Source: Saccharothrix carnea (GTDB lineage Bacteria; Actinomycetota; Actinomycetes; Mycobacteriales; Pseudonocardiaceae). From it: a stretch of 64,000 bases of DNA. How positions within the stretch are numbered: the stretch's first letter is position 1; every line of letters begins with the position of its first letter. Of the stretch, positions 34,643 to 42,792 are shown piece by piece. The stretch is from assembly GCF_003014735.1 (NCBI RefSeq), contig NZ_PYAX01000007.1, positions 310,001-374,000 on the forward strand, read 5' to 3'. Made by a program: the position numbers and the translations under genes. The notes under the pieces are model-generated. The model was not told where the DNA came from, ran no database searches, and saw nothing but the letters and a program-made list of their open reading frames with translations.

Positions 34643-35614
34643 ATGGAGCTTGAGGTCGACCTGCTGATCGTCGGTGCGGGCCCCACGGGGCTGTTCGCGG
34701 CGTACTACGCGGGGTTCCGGGACCTGTCCGTCGCGCTGGTCGACGCGCTGCCCGAGGCGGGCGGCCAGATCACCGCGATGTACCCGGAGAAGATGATCTT
34801 CGACGTGGCCGGGTTCCCGGCGGTGCGCGGGCGCGAGCTGGTGAGCGCGCTCGTGCAGCAGGCGGACCAGTGGAAGCCGACGTACCTGCTCGGCAGGCAG
34901 GCCCGCACGCTGTCCGATGTGGACGGCCGGCTGGAGGTCGGGCTGGCCGACGGCGGCGTGGTGCGGGCCGGCGCGGTGCTGATCACGGCGGGCATCGGCG
35001 AGTTCCGGCCGCGTCCGCTGCCCGCGGGCGACGGCTGGCTGGACCGGGGCATGGTGCACTTCGTGCCCAAGCTCAACGTGCACACCGGCCAGGACGTGGT
35101 GGTGGTCGGCGGCGGCGACTCGGCGTTCGACTGGGCGCTCGCGCTGCACCCGATCGCGGCCAGCGTCACGCTCGTGCACCGCCGTTCGACGTTCCGGGCG
35201 CACCCGCCGACCGTGCGGCAGGTCCGCGAACTGGGCGTGGAGATCATCACCGACGCCGAGGTGCTCGAACTGCGCGGCGACCCGGACCTGGCCGAGGTGG
35301 AGCTGGGCGTCAAGGGCGGCGACCGCAAGGTGCTGCCCGCGCAGGCCGTGGTCGCGGCGCTGGGCTTCACCGCCGACCTGGGCCCGATCGAGTCGTGGGG
35401 CCTGGAGCTGGACCACCGGGCGGTGCTGGTGGACACCACCATGCGCACCGCCCGGGATCGCGTCTACGCGGCGGGCGACGTCGCCCAGTACCCCGGCAAG
35501 GTCAAGCTGATCGCCACCGGGTTCGGCGAGGCCGCCACCGCGGTCAACAACATCGCCGTGCTGCTCAACCCCGAGGCACACCTGTTCCCGGGGCACTCGA
35601 GCAACGCGAGTTAG
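34643..35614 (+). CDS. FAD/NAD(P)-dependent reductase (ferredoxin-NADP reductase type)
   Basis: A 323-residue flavoprotein with FAD-binding Gly-Ala-Gly-Pro-Thr-Gly-Leu at residue 11 and NAD(P)-binding Gly-Gly-Gly-Asp-Ser-Ala at about residue 157. It lacks the Cys-x-x-Cys of thioredoxin reductases; together with length and the C-terminal Tyr-Ala-Ala-Gly-Asp-Val motif this places it with the YumC-type ferredoxin/flavodoxin-NADP reductases. ATG 34643 directly follows GAAGG. Its stop overlaps the stop of the next, convergent gene by 3-4 bp. Confidence 0.88.
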   Translation: MELEVDLLIVGAGPTGLFAAYYAGFRDLSVALVDALPEAGGQITAMYPEKMIFDVAGFPAVRGRELVSALVQQADQWKPTYLLGRQARTLSDVDGRLEVGLADGGVVRAGAVLITAGIGEFRPRPLPAGDGWLDRGMVHFVPKLNVHTGQDVVVVGGGDSAFDWALALHPIAASVTLVHRRSTFRAHPPTVRQVRELGVEIITDAEVLELRGDPDLAEVELGVKGGDRKVLPAQAVVAALGFTADLGPIESWGLELDHRAVLVDTTMRTARDRVYAAGDVAQYPGKVKLIATGFGEAATAVNNIAVLLNPEAHLFPGHSSNAS

Positions 35615-36042
35615 GGAACTACTTGGACTTGTTCGCCCGGGAACAGGTTGTCGTAGAACACGAGCGACTCGTTCGGGCCCAGCCGGACGCAGCCGTGCGA
35701 CTGGGTGTTCGTGTCGCCCTGGTGGAACGCGATGCCGTTCGTGGTGAAGTACACCGCGTTCGGCATCGGCCCGTTGTAGGGCACGCTCCAGTCGTCCTTC
35801 ACCTTGCGCAGCACCGGGTACGTGCCGACCGGGGTCTCGTAGCCGGGCATCCCGTGGGACACCCGGACGGGGCCGTAGCTGGCGCTGCCCTGGTAGATCA
35901 GCCACGCCTGGTTGGTGGACAACTGCACGCACGCGCCGTTCGGTACGGAGCACGGCGTGCCGGTCGAAGCGGAAGCGGGAGCCGTGAGGCCGAAGGTCAG
36001 GGCCACCGCGGCCAACGCCGTCGTGCCGAGCGTCTTCCTCAT
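35611..36042 (-). CDS. Compact secreted L,D-transpeptidase (YkuD), paralogue 1
   Basis: A 143-residue secreted protein. Signal peptide residues 1-26 (Ala-Ser-Ala cleavage). The rest is a minimal YkuD domain with the catalytic motif Ser-His-Gly-Cys-Val-Arg-Leu (about 119) and the upstream His in Ile-Ala-Phe-His-Gln. L,D-transpeptidases make 3-3 cross-links in peptidoglycan or attach proteins to it. No extra domains, so the protein is near the lower size limit of the family. ATG 36042 has GAGGAG 8 nt upstream. A paralogue lies directly upstream on the same strand. Confidence 0.85.
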   Translation of the reverse strand: MRKTLGTTALAAVALTFGLTAPASASTGTPCSVPNGACVQLSTNQAWLIYQGSASYGPVRVSHGMPGYETPVGTYPVLRKVKDDWSVPYNGPMPNAVYFTTNGIAFHQGDTNTQSHGCVRLGPNESLVFYDNLFPGEQVQVVP

Positions 36043-36098
36043 CGCTATCACTCCTCGGTGTCAGGATTACCCACCGAGGAGTGAACCGACACACCGAG

Positions 36099-36689
36099 TT
36101 ACGGGGTCACCTGGACCTGGTCGCCCACCTGGAGGGTCCGGAAGTACTTCGCCGCCGCTTCGCGTGACAGGTGGATGCAGCCGTGGGACGGCTCCGTGAG
36201 GCTGCCCTCGTGGAACGCGATGCCGTTGCTGACGAAGTAGGTGGAGTACGGCATCTCGGCCATGTTGAAGTCGCGGCTGTAGTCCAGCTCGACCTTCCAC
36301 AGCACCTCGTGGTAGCCGACCGGCGTCTCGTAGCCGGGCATCCCCGACGTCGTCGGCACCGGCCCGTAGCTGATCTGACCGCCGCTGATCAGCCACGACT
36401 CGTTGGTCGACAGCCGCACGCACGCGCCCTCGGTGATGTCGCACGGCGTGCCGGGCACGGTCACCGGCGGAGGCGGCGGCGCGGGCTGCGGGTCCGGGGT
36501 CTTCGTGGTCTCGGTCGGCGGTGCGGGCGAGGGCGTGGGGACGGACGGCTCCGACGTCGGTGCGGCGGAGGACGGGGTCGACGAGGCCGAAGTGGCCGGC
36601 GAAGGTGTGGACGCGGCCGGGCCGGAAGCCTCGGACGTCCCGCAAGCCGTTGCCAGCAAAGCGATTGCCACCAGTGCTGCTCTGCGCAT
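36099..36689 (-). CDS. L,D-transpeptidase lipoprotein (YkuD), paralogue 2
   Basis: A 196-residue protein. An N-terminal lipobox (Leu-Leu-Ala-Thr-Ala-Cys at 11-16) marks it as a lipoprotein. Residues 17-80 are a Pro/Ser/Thr/Ala linker that can span the cell wall. The C-terminal 115 residues are a YkuD domain closely like the neighbouring paralogue, with His-Glu-Gly and Ser-His-Gly-Cys-Ile-His-Leu; the usual Arg after Cys-x is replaced by His. Membrane-anchored and soluble versions from one duplication. ATG 36689 with GGGGGAA 7 nt upstream. Confidence 0.85.
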   Translation of the reverse strand: MRRAALVAIALLATACGTSEASGPAASTPSPATSASSTPSSAAPTSEPSVPTPSPAPPTETTKTPDPQPAPPPPPVTVPGTPCDITEGACVRLSTNESWLISGGQISYGPVPTTSGMPGYETPVGYHEVLWKVELDYSRDFNMAEMPYSTYFVSNGIAFHEGSLTEPSHGCIHLSREAAAKYFRTLQVGDQVQVTP

Positions 36690-36780
36690 CGCGCATTCCC
36701 CCCAGAGATCGTGCTGTGTACTGATCCTGGAGACGCCACCCGGTAGCCCCTGGTTGCAAGCCCTTCGATAACGAATCGGG

Positions 36781-36814
36781 AAGGGCCGCCCCACCCGGAG
36801 GAGGGACGGCCCTT
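36781..36814 (-). terminator. Hairpin terminator after the secreted trypsin gene
   Basis: 8-bp outer stem AAGGGCCG/CGGCCCTT (36781-36788 with 36807-36814) with an 18-nt loop that can pair further, 18 bp after the stop at 36833. Confidence 0.7.
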
Positions 36815-36832
36815 CGAACGCGAGGACGGGGT

Positions 36833-37600
36833 TTAGACCGCGCCCGCGTACTGGCTGATCCACGAGCGGAACGCCGGCACGTCCATGTAGATCGACGGGC
36901 CGGTGGCGCAGGTGGAGCTGTTGTTGCCCGCGCGGCTGGTGGCGCCGATCAGCTGCCACACGCCGTTCACGGACTTGACCTGCGGGCCGCCCGAGTCGCC
37001 GTAGCAGGCGCCCGAGTTGCCGTTCGGGTTGTTCGTGCAGATCTCCACCGAGCCGTAGATGCCCAGGCAGCTGCTGTCCGACACGATCGACGTGTTCAGC
37101 TCCTGCAGGGTGACCGGCGCGCCGCAGGCACCGCGCGGGGCGCAGGTCTGACCCCAGCCGATGATGCGGGTGGCCGTGCCGACCGGACCCGACGTCGACG
37201 CCACCGCGATCGGCGTCTGGCCCACCGAGGTGGCCAGGCGCACCAGCGCGATGTCGTACGACGAGTGGGTGATCACCTGGGCGCCGGACGCGACCGTGCC
37301 GCCGCTGGTGCGGTTGGTCGTGCCGATGCGCGCCCGGATGGAGGACGCCGACCGGCCCTGCACGCAGTGCTTGGCCGTGACGACCCAGTTGGCCTTGATC
37401 AGCGAGCCGCCGCAGAAGTGGCTGCCCGTGGTGCTCTGCAGGGAGACCATCCACGAGTAGGTCTGCGTGGCGTTGCCGCCGCCCACGATGAACGGGGTGA
37501 CGCCGCCGTCGGTCGCCGGGGCCGCCGCCGCCCCGGCCGCCGAGGCGAGTGCCGCGCCGACCGCCACCGCGAAGGCGGTGAACAGGGTACGAACCTTCAT
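36833..37600 (-). CDS. Secreted trypsin-like serine protease (S1 family)
   Basis: A 255-residue protease. Signal peptide about residues 1-27 and a short propeptide, with the mature end at Phe-Ile-Val-Gly-Gly-Gly. Triad: His in Thr-Ala-Lys-His-Cys (about 78), Asp in Tyr-Asp-Ile-Ala-Leu-Val (about 116), Ser in Gly-Asp-Ser-Gly-Gly-Pro (about 205). Cys pairs fit the S1 disulphides, and the specificity-pocket Asp in Gly-Ala-Cys-Tyr-Gly-Asp-Ser-Gly points to trypsin-like (Lys/Arg) cleavage. ATG 37600 with a GAGGAAG site close by. Extracellular nutrition or development are both possible roles. Confidence 0.92.
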   Translation of the reverse strand: MKVRTLFTAFAVAVGAALASAAGAAAAPATDGGVTPFIVGGGNATQTYSWMVSLQSTTGSHFCGGSLIKANWVVTAKHCVQGRSASSIRARIGTTNRTSGGTVASGAQVITHSSYDIALVRLATSVGQTPIAVASTSGPVGTATRIIGWGQTCAPRGACGAPVTLQELNTSIVSDSSCLGIYGSVEICTNNPNGNSGACYGDSGGPQVKSVNGVWQLIGATSRAGNNSSTCATGPSIYMDVPAFRSWISQYAGAV

Positions 37601-37727
37601 CGCTTCCTCTCCGTCCCCGGCGCAGGGTGCTCGGGGACGGATCGGAAACTAGGGATGAACGCGGCGTGATCGCCACAGCCGATCGGCCGGTAACGCACAG
37701 TTCACATTTGACAGCGCCGGGTAGGGC

Positions 37728-38783
37728 TCACGGCAGCGGCGGCAGGGCGTCCTCGCCCGTGGGCGGGATGTCGAAGTCGACCGACGAGTACTCGCGCAGC
37801 TTGGTCAGCCGGTGGAAGCCGTCGATCATCCGCACCGTGCCGGACTTCGACCGCATCACGATCGACTGGGTCGTGCAGCCGCCCGCCCGGTAGTGCACGC
37901 CGCGCACCAGGTCGCCGTCCGTGACGCCGGTCGCGCAGAAGAACACGTTGTCGCCGCGCACCAGGTCGTCGGTCAGCAGCACGCGGTCCAGGTCGTGGCC
38001 CGCGTCCAGGGCCTTCTGCCGCTCCTCGTCGTCCTTCGGCCACAGCTTGGCCTGGATCGCGCCGCCCATGCACTTCAGCGCCGCCGCCGCGATGATCCCC
38101 TCGGGCGTGCCGCCGATGCCGACCAGCAGGTCGATGCCGGTGTTCGGCCGGGCCGCCGAGATCGCGCCCGCCACGTCGCCGTCCGAGATGAAGTGGATCC
38201 GCGCACCCGCCGCGCGCACCTCGCCCACCAGCGACTCGTGCCGCGGCCGGTCCAGGATGCACACCGTCACGTCGGAGACGTCGCTGTGCTTGGCCTTCGC
38301 GACCCGGCGGATGTTCTCCGCGATCGGCGCGGTGATGTCGATGACGTCTGCCGCCTCCGGCCCGGTGGCGAGCTTCTCCATGTAGAACACGGCGGACGGG
38401 TCGAACATCGCGCCGCGCTCGGCCACCGCGAGCACCGCCAGCGCGTTCGGCATCCCCTTGGCCATCAACGTGGTGCCGTCGATCGGGTCGACCGCCACGT
38501 CGCACTCGGGGCCGTTGCCGTCACCGACCTGCTCGCCGTTGTAGAGCATGGGCGCCTCGTCCTTCTCGCCCTCGCCGATCACCACGACACCCCGCATGGA
38601 CACGGTGCCGATCAGCTTGCGCATGGCGTCCACCGCCGCGCCGTCGCCGCCGTTCTTGTCGCCGCGGCCGACCCAGCGCCCGGCGGCCATCGCCGCCGCC
38701 TCGGTCACCCGGACGAGCTCCAGCGCGAGGTTCCGGTCGGGTGCCTCGCGACGGCGCTCGGACTGGCTGCTGCCTGTGACCAT
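37728..38783 (-). CDS. glpX: Fructose-1,6-bisphosphatase, class II (GlpX)
   Basis: A 351-residue GlpX enzyme that forms fructose 6-phosphate in gluconeogenesis; actinomycetes commonly rely on this class. Metal and phosphate motifs: Gly-Asp-Lys-Asn-Gly-Gly-Asp (about 41), [10 protein letters not shown] (about 70), and Val-Asp-Pro-Ile-Asp-Gly-Thr-Thr (about 97). Gly-Gly-Thr-Pro-Glu-Gly is at about 195. ATG 38783 with AGGAA upstream. It is followed by the secreted protease gene on the same strand, but 127 bp away. Confidence 0.95.
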   Translation of the reverse strand: MVTGSSQSERRREAPDRNLALELVRVTEAAAMAAGRWVGRGDKNGGDGAAVDAMRKLIGTVSMRGVVVIGEGEKDEAPMLYNGEQVGDGNGPECDVAVDPIDGTTLMAKGMPNALAVLAVAERGAMFDPSAVFYMEKLATGPEAADVIDITAPIAENIRRVAKAKHSDVSDVTVCILDRPRHESLVGEVRAAGARIHFISDGDVAGAISAARPNTGIDLLVGIGGTPEGIIAAAALKCMGGAIQAKLWPKDDEERQKALDAGHDLDRVLLTDDLVRGDNVFFCATGVTDGDLVRGVHYRAGGCTTQSIVMRSKSGTVRMIDGFHRLTKLREYSSVDFDIPPTGEDALPPLP

Positions 38784-38849
38784 GAGGGTTCCTCCTGCGA
38801 CTGCGATCCACCTGCGATTACCGGCCGGTAGACCAATCCTCGCACGTCG

Positions 38850-39059
38850 TCAGGCCTCGGCCACGTCCTCCTCGGTCACACTGAGTGCTTGATCGATCCG
38901 TTCCCGGGCGCCCGCGAGCTGCCGCTCACAGGTCTTCGCCAGGGCCTCGCCGCGTTCCCACAGCGCCAGCGACTCCTCCAGCGACAGGCCGCCCGCCTCC
39001 AGCTTGCGGACCACCTCCACCAGCTCGTCCCTGGCCTGCTCGTAGCCCGGCTCGCTCAC
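38850..39059 (-). CDS. xseB: Exodeoxyribonuclease VII small subunit
   Basis: A 69-residue helical protein of XseB type with the conserved segment [12 protein letters not shown] (about 20-32) and Trp-Glu-Arg-Gly-Glu-Ala-Leu. Several copies bind one XseA to form the single-strand exonuclease. The GTG start overlaps the stop of the preceding small gene (GTGA). It is the last gene of the operon lipid-droplet protein, xseA, hypothetical, xseB. Confidence 0.93.
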   Translation of the reverse strand: MSEPGYEQARDELVEVVRKLEAGGLSLEESLALWERGEALAKTCERQLAGARERIDQALSVTEEDVAEA

Positions 39060-39463
39060 GTGGACAACTTCCCCAATCGGTTCTGGACGTGCACCACGAC
39101 GGTCGCGACCGCCTGGTCGTAGCCGATGAACGCCTCGGCGAACTCCGCGCCGTCACCCTCGCGCACCGCGTCGTCGATGCGGTGCTCGGCGGCGGCGACG
39201 CGGCGCCGGTGGACCGAGCCGTGGCCCAGCCACCAGCGCATCCCGGCGTAGCCGGACGTCGCCTCGGACAGGTCGTGCAGCCGGTTGATCAACGTCTGCC
39301 TGCCCGACGTGCAGCCGGCCACCAGCGACAGCCAGCAGTCGGCGGCGGCCCGGTCCGCGGACTCGGCCCGGTCGCGCACGGCGACGGCACCTTCGTCGTC
39401 GGCCGCACCCGCGGCGGCCATCGTCAACGGCAGGAACGTGGGCTCACGTGCCGGATTCGGCAC
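39056..39463 (-). CDS. Hypothetical protein between xseA and xseB
   Basis: A 135-residue, mostly helical protein without a family I recognise. It has Ala/Asp/Arg-rich helices, one Trp-Trp (Met-Arg-Trp-Trp-Leu-Gly), and no signal peptide or membrane helix. GTG 39463 has GGAGG 5 nt upstream and lies inside the end of xseA (20-bp overlap), and its stop overlaps the xseB start, so it is embedded in the exonuclease VII operon. This extra gene is not part of the classical operon. Whether it acts with exonuclease VII is open. Confidence 0.7.
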   Translation of the reverse strand: MPNPAREPTFLPLTMAAAGAADDEGAVAVRDRAESADRAAADCWLSLVAGCTSGRQTLINRLHDLSEATSGYAGMRWWLGHGSVHRRRVAAAEHRIDDAVREGDGAEFAEAFIGYDQAVATVVVHVQNRLGKLST

Positions 39464-40703
39464 CACCGCCTCCTTCTCGGGCCTCGTCGGCGGTGACGAC
39501 CGCGTGCACGGCGCCATCGGCCACGCGCACCCTCAGCCGGGTGCCCGCGGGAGCTTGGGAGGTCGACCGGAGTACTCCGTCGACCCCGTCCGGGGTGACG
39601 AGCTGGACCACCGCATACCCCCGCGCCAGCGTGGCGGCAGGCCCGAGGGTCGTCAAGCGCGCCGTGGTCGCGGTCAGGCCGGCGGTCTCTGAATCGAGAC
39701 GGTTGCGCACCGCGCGCCGGGCGCGTTCCCGCAACCGGTCCACGTCCTCCGCACGCCGGTCCAGCGGGCCGTACGGGTCGGAAAGCGCTGGTCGCGTGCG
39801 CAGCGCGGCGAGCAGCTTGCGCTCGCGGTCCACCCAGCCGTGCAGGGCGCGCCTGCTGCGGTCGCGCAGTTGGCGGATCCGCTCGCCTTCCTCCGCCACG
39901 TCCGGAACCACCCGTTTGCCCGCGTCGGTCGGCGTCGAGCAGCGCACGTCCGCCACGTGGTCGACCAGCGGGGTGTCCGGCTCGTGCCCGATCGCGGACA
40001 GCACCGGCGTGCGGCACTGCGCCACCGCCCGGCACAGCGCCTCGTCGGAGAACGGCAGCAGGTCCTCCACGCTGCCGCCGCCGCGGGCCAGCACGATCAC
40101 GTCCACCTCGGCGTCACGGTCCAGAGTCGACAGTGCGGTGAGGATCTGCGGCACCGCCAACGCGCCCTGCACCGCGACGTTGACCACCCGGAACCGGGCA
40201 CCCGGCCAGCGGGCGTGCGCGTTGGTCAGCACGTCCCGTTCGGCGGCGGACGCGCGGCCGGTGATCAAGCCGATCTTGTTCGGCAGGAACGGCGGCTTGC
40301 GCTTGCGGCGCGGGTCGAACAGTCCCTCGGCGTTCAGCAGCTTGCGCAGCCGTTCGATCCGGGCCAGCAGCTCGCCGATGCCGACCTGCCGGATCTCGTC
40401 CACGCGCAGGCTCAGCGTGCCGCGGTTGGGGAAGAAGTTCGGCTTGCCGTGCACCACCACCCGGCTGCCCTCGGTGAGCTGCAGCTCGCGCACCATCGGG
40501 ACGGGCGCGGTCAGCTGCATCGACATGTCCACCGACGGGTCACGCAGGGTGAGGAACGCCGTCGCCGTGCCCGGACGCGCGCTCAGCTGGGTGACCTGGC
40601 CCTCGACCCACACGTCACCGAGCCGGTTGATCCAGTCGAAGATCTTGCGCGCGACCGTTCGCACCGGCCACGGGTTCTCCGGGCTGGATTTCTCCTCGCT
40701 CAC
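39444..40703 (-). CDS. xseA: Exodeoxyribonuclease VII large subunit
   Basis: A 419-residue XseA. The N-terminal OB fold starts with Pro-Trp-Pro-Val-Arg-Thr-Val and contains [10 protein letters not shown]. The catalytic region includes [11 protein letters not shown] (about 150), [11 protein letters not shown] (about 215) and Ala-Ile-Gly-His-Glu-Pro-Asp-Thr-Pro (about 248). A coiled coil and small C-terminal domain follow. It degrades single-stranded DNA to oligonucleotides. GTG overlaps the preceding stop (GTGA). Confidence 0.95.
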   Translation of the reverse strand: MSEEKSSPENPWPVRTVARKIFDWINRLGDVWVEGQVTQLSARPGTATAFLTLRDPSVDMSMQLTAPVPMVRELQLTEGSRVVVHGKPNFFPNRGTLSLRVDEIRQVGIGELLARIERLRKLLNAEGLFDPRRKRKPPFLPNKIGLITGRASAAERDVLTNAHARWPGARFRVVNVAVQGALAVPQILTALSTLDRDAEVDVIVLARGGGSVEDLLPFSDEALCRAVAQCRTPVLSAIGHEPDTPLVDHVADVRCSTPTDAGKRVVPDVAEEGERIRQLRDRSRRALHGWVDRERKLLAALRTRPALSDPYGPLDRRAEDVDRLRERARRAVRNRLDSETAGLTATTARLTTLGPAATLARGYAVVQLVTPDGVDGVLRSTSQAPAGTRLRVRVADGAVHAVVTADEAREGGGGAESGT

Positions 40704-41176
40704 TGCTGCTTGAGGTTCGCGATGCGGCGGGTGAGCATGCCGGTGAACTCGGGCCGGGCCGCGTGCGTGCGCTCGTGCGCCAGCAGCTCTTCGAGGTCCT
40801 CCGCGGTGAGGGTGCGCAAACGTGCCCTGAGCTGCGCCAACGACAGCTCGTCGTAGTTCGGCAGCACGGCGGGCGGCTCGGCGGCCAGCGCCTGCTCCTC
40901 CTCCGCCCACGGGTCCTCGGCGCGGACCTCGGGTTCGTCCTCGTCGAACGTCGCCCACTCGGGTTCCTGCTCGACCGGCCGCAGCACGGACAGCGCGTCG
41001 TCACCCTTGATTGCGAGTTCCGTCACCCGCTGCTGCAGGCGCATGGACAGCTGCAAGGCCTCACTGACCACGGTGACCGGCAGGCCCGCGAGTTGCCCGG
41101 GGAGCTTCCGGGCCTGCTCGACGGCGGTGACCGCCAGTCCCGCGGCGAGGCGGACGGACAGGGGCAGTGGCTTCAT
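40700..41176 (-). CDS. Lipid droplet-associated protein
   Basis: A 158-residue actinobacterial protein beginning [14 protein letters not shown] with an amphipathic N-terminal half ([10 protein letters not shown]). A highly acidic linker and a small C-terminal helical domain ([12 protein letters not shown]) follow. This is the Rv1109c-like family named lipid droplet-associated protein. First gene of the xse operon, divergent from ispH. The amphipathic part may bind lipid surfaces; this is inferred from the family name and composition. Confidence 0.8.
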   Translation of the reverse strand: MKPLPLSVRLAAGLAVTAVEQARKLPGQLAGLPVTVVSEALQLSMRLQQRVTELAIKGDDALSVLRPVEQEPEWATFDEDEPEVRAEDPWAEEEQALAAEPPAVLPNYDELSLAQLRARLRTLTAEDLEELLAHERTHAARPEFTGMLTRRIANLKQQ

Positions 41177-41240
41177 GCCCTACAGCCTGCCGCAGTCGGC
41201 GGTCGGATGCCTACATCCGGCACGCCGTACCCTGGTGGTC

Positions 41241-42185
41241 ATGGACAAGCGAGTGCTCCTGGCCAAGCCGCGTGGCTACTGCGCCGGCGTGGACCGTGCC
41301 GTCGTGACCGTGGAGAAGGCGCTGGAGCAGTACGGCGCCCCGGTCTACGTGCGCAAGGAGATCGTCCACAACAAGCACGTCGTGGAGACGCTGTCCCGGC
41401 GCGGCGCGATCTTCGTGGACGAGACCGACGAGGTGCCCGAGGGTGCGCTCGTGGTGTTCTCGGCGCACGGCGTGTCGCCGGCCGTGCACGAGGAGGCCGC
41501 TTCGCGGCAGCTGCGGACGATCGACGCCACGTGCCCGTTGGTGACGAAGGTCCACAACGAGGCCAAGCGGTTCGCCCGCGAGGACTACGACATCCTGCTC
41601 ATCGGCCATGAAGGACACGAGGAGGTCGAGGGCACGTACGGCGAGGCGCCCTCGCACATCCAGCTCGTGGACACCGCCGAGGACGTCGACAAGGTCGTGG
41701 TGCGCGATCCGTCCAAGGTGGTGTGGCTCTCGCAGACCACGCTCTCGGTGGACGAGACGATGGTGCGGGTGCGGCAGTTGCAGGACCGGTTCCCGGACTT
41801 GCAGGAGCCGCCCTCGGACGACATCTGCTACGCCACGTCCAACCGGCAGACCGCCGTGAAGACGATGGCGCCGGAGTGCGACCTGGTGCTCGTGGTCGGG
41901 TCGAAGAACTCGTCCAACTCGGTGCGGCTGGTCGAGGTGGCGTTGCAGGCGGGCGCGAAGGCGTCGTACCTGATCGACTACGCGCGTGAGGTCGACCCGG
42001 CGTGGCTGGAGGGCGTGACGACGGTCGGCGTGACCTCGGGCGCGTCCGTGCCGGACATCCTGGTGATGGAGCTGCTGGAGTTCCTGGCGACGCACGGCTA
42101 CGGCGACGTCGAGGAGATCACCACGGCGAACGAGAAGATCGCCTTCGCCCTGCCGCGCGAGCTGCGCAAGGACATGGTCCGCTAG
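41241..42185 (+). CDS. ispH: 4-Hydroxy-3-methylbut-2-enyl diphosphate reductase (IspH)
   Basis: A 314-residue iron-sulphur enzyme, last step of the MEP pathway, giving IPP and DMAPP. The three cluster Cys are in Arg-Gly-Tyr-Cys-Ala-Gly-Val (about 14), Asp-Ala-Thr-Cys-Pro-Leu-Val (about 98) and Asp-Ile-Cys-Tyr-Ala-Thr-Ser-Asn-Arg (about 196). Val-Gly-Ser-Lys-Asn-Ser-Ser-Asn and Glu126-type His-Glu motifs are intact. ATG 41241. It feeds precursors to enzymes such as the cis-prenyltransferase at 19867. It diverges from the lipid-droplet gene. Confidence 0.96.
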   Translation: MDKRVLLAKPRGYCAGVDRAVVTVEKALEQYGAPVYVRKEIVHNKHVVETLSRRGAIFVDETDEVPEGALVVFSAHGVSPAVHEEAASRQLRTIDATCPLVTKVHNEAKRFAREDYDILLIGHEGHEEVEGTYGEAPSHIQLVDTAEDVDKVVVRDPSKVVWLSQTTLSVDETMVRVRQLQDRFPDLQEPPSDDICYATSNRQTAVKTMAPECDLVLVVGSKNSSNSVRLVEVALQAGAKASYLIDYAREVDPAWLEGVTTVGVTSGASVPDILVMELLEFLATHGYGDVEEITTANEKIAFALPRELRKDMVR

Positions 42186-42205
42186 GTCTTCCCGCGTTGA
42201 TGCGC

Positions 42206-42234
42206 AGCGCCCCACGCCGGTCGGCGGGGGCGCT
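42206..42234. terminator. Hairpin terminator after ispH
   Basis: 8-bp stem AGCGCCCC/GGGGCGCT (42206-42213 with 42227-42234) continued by an inner CGCC/GGCG stem. It may serve the decayed minus-strand DUF397 locus too. Confidence 0.75.
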
Positions 42235-42251
42235 TCGTGGTTGTGCGCTTG

Positions 42252-42435
42252 TCACGCCGAGCCGTCGAACCCGCCGCTCTTCGCGGCGGTGACGAACGCG
42301 GCCATCGTGCCGGGCTTGAACGTCAGGATCGGGCTCTCTTCGCCCAGCTTGCTGTCCCGCACGCCGACGGCCACCGTCGACGCACTGGCCGATGGTCGCC
42401 GACCGTGATGACTTCCGCCATGACCAGGTGGTCAT
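42252..42435 (-). pseudogene. DUF397 gene broken by a one-base frameshift
   Basis: From ATG 42435 (GAGGAG 5 nt upstream) the frame reads Thr-Thr-Trp-Ser-Trp-Arg-Lys-Ser-Ser-Arg-Ser, the DUF397 N-terminus, up to Gln-Cys-Val-Asp. There one extra base (near 42374-42375) shifts the frame. In the restored frame the rest of the domain follows: Val-Arg-Asp-Ser-Lys, Pro-Ile-Leu-Thr-Phe-Lys-Pro-Gly and Phe-Val-Thr-Ala-Ala-Lys-Ser-Gly-Gly-Phe, ending at TGA 42252-42254. Intact it would have about 60 residues. DUF397 proteins pair with XRE/DUF5753 regulators. A sequencing error is the alternative. Confidence 0.75.
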
Positions 42436-42485
42436 CTCAACTCCTCGCGAGCCTCGCGGATCATCGACGCCGAGTCCGCCGGGAA
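42432..42485 (-). pseudogene. Remnant of an XRE/DUF5753 regulator tail
   Basis: The 17 codons before TGA 42432-42434 read Phe-Pro-Ala-Asp-Ser-Ala-Ser-Met-Ile-Arg-Glu-Ala-Arg-Glu-Glu-Leu-Arg, like the end of DUF5753 regulators. Its stop overlaps the ATG of the DUF397 pseudogene, the normal arrangement of such pairs. The rest of the regulator is gone: further upstream lies only the ABC-transporter gene on the other strand. The remaining bases 42486-42792 hold nothing else I can support. Confidence 0.4.
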
Positions 42486-42792
42486 TCGTGCGCATGACAA
42501 TTCTCCATTCGCCGATTTGTGCGCGATCGAAAGCGCGCGGAAAGCGGAAGAGATCGCCCGGGTGGTCGGACGGCGGTGCTTGCGCCCGGGGTCATCCCGC
42601 CTGTCGGAGGAAGTCCGCCGCGCGTTAGCGGTTCGCCGGTGAGTGGTTTTTATTCCATTTCGACCGGCGCGTTCGCCAGTGCCCCGGCCGATGGTCTCAC
42701 GGCGGTACGACAGTCCGGCTCCCGCGGGGCGGTGAGCTGCGCTGATCGTGAACGTGGTTGGCGGGACGGTGAAGTTCGCGTTTCCTGGAACG

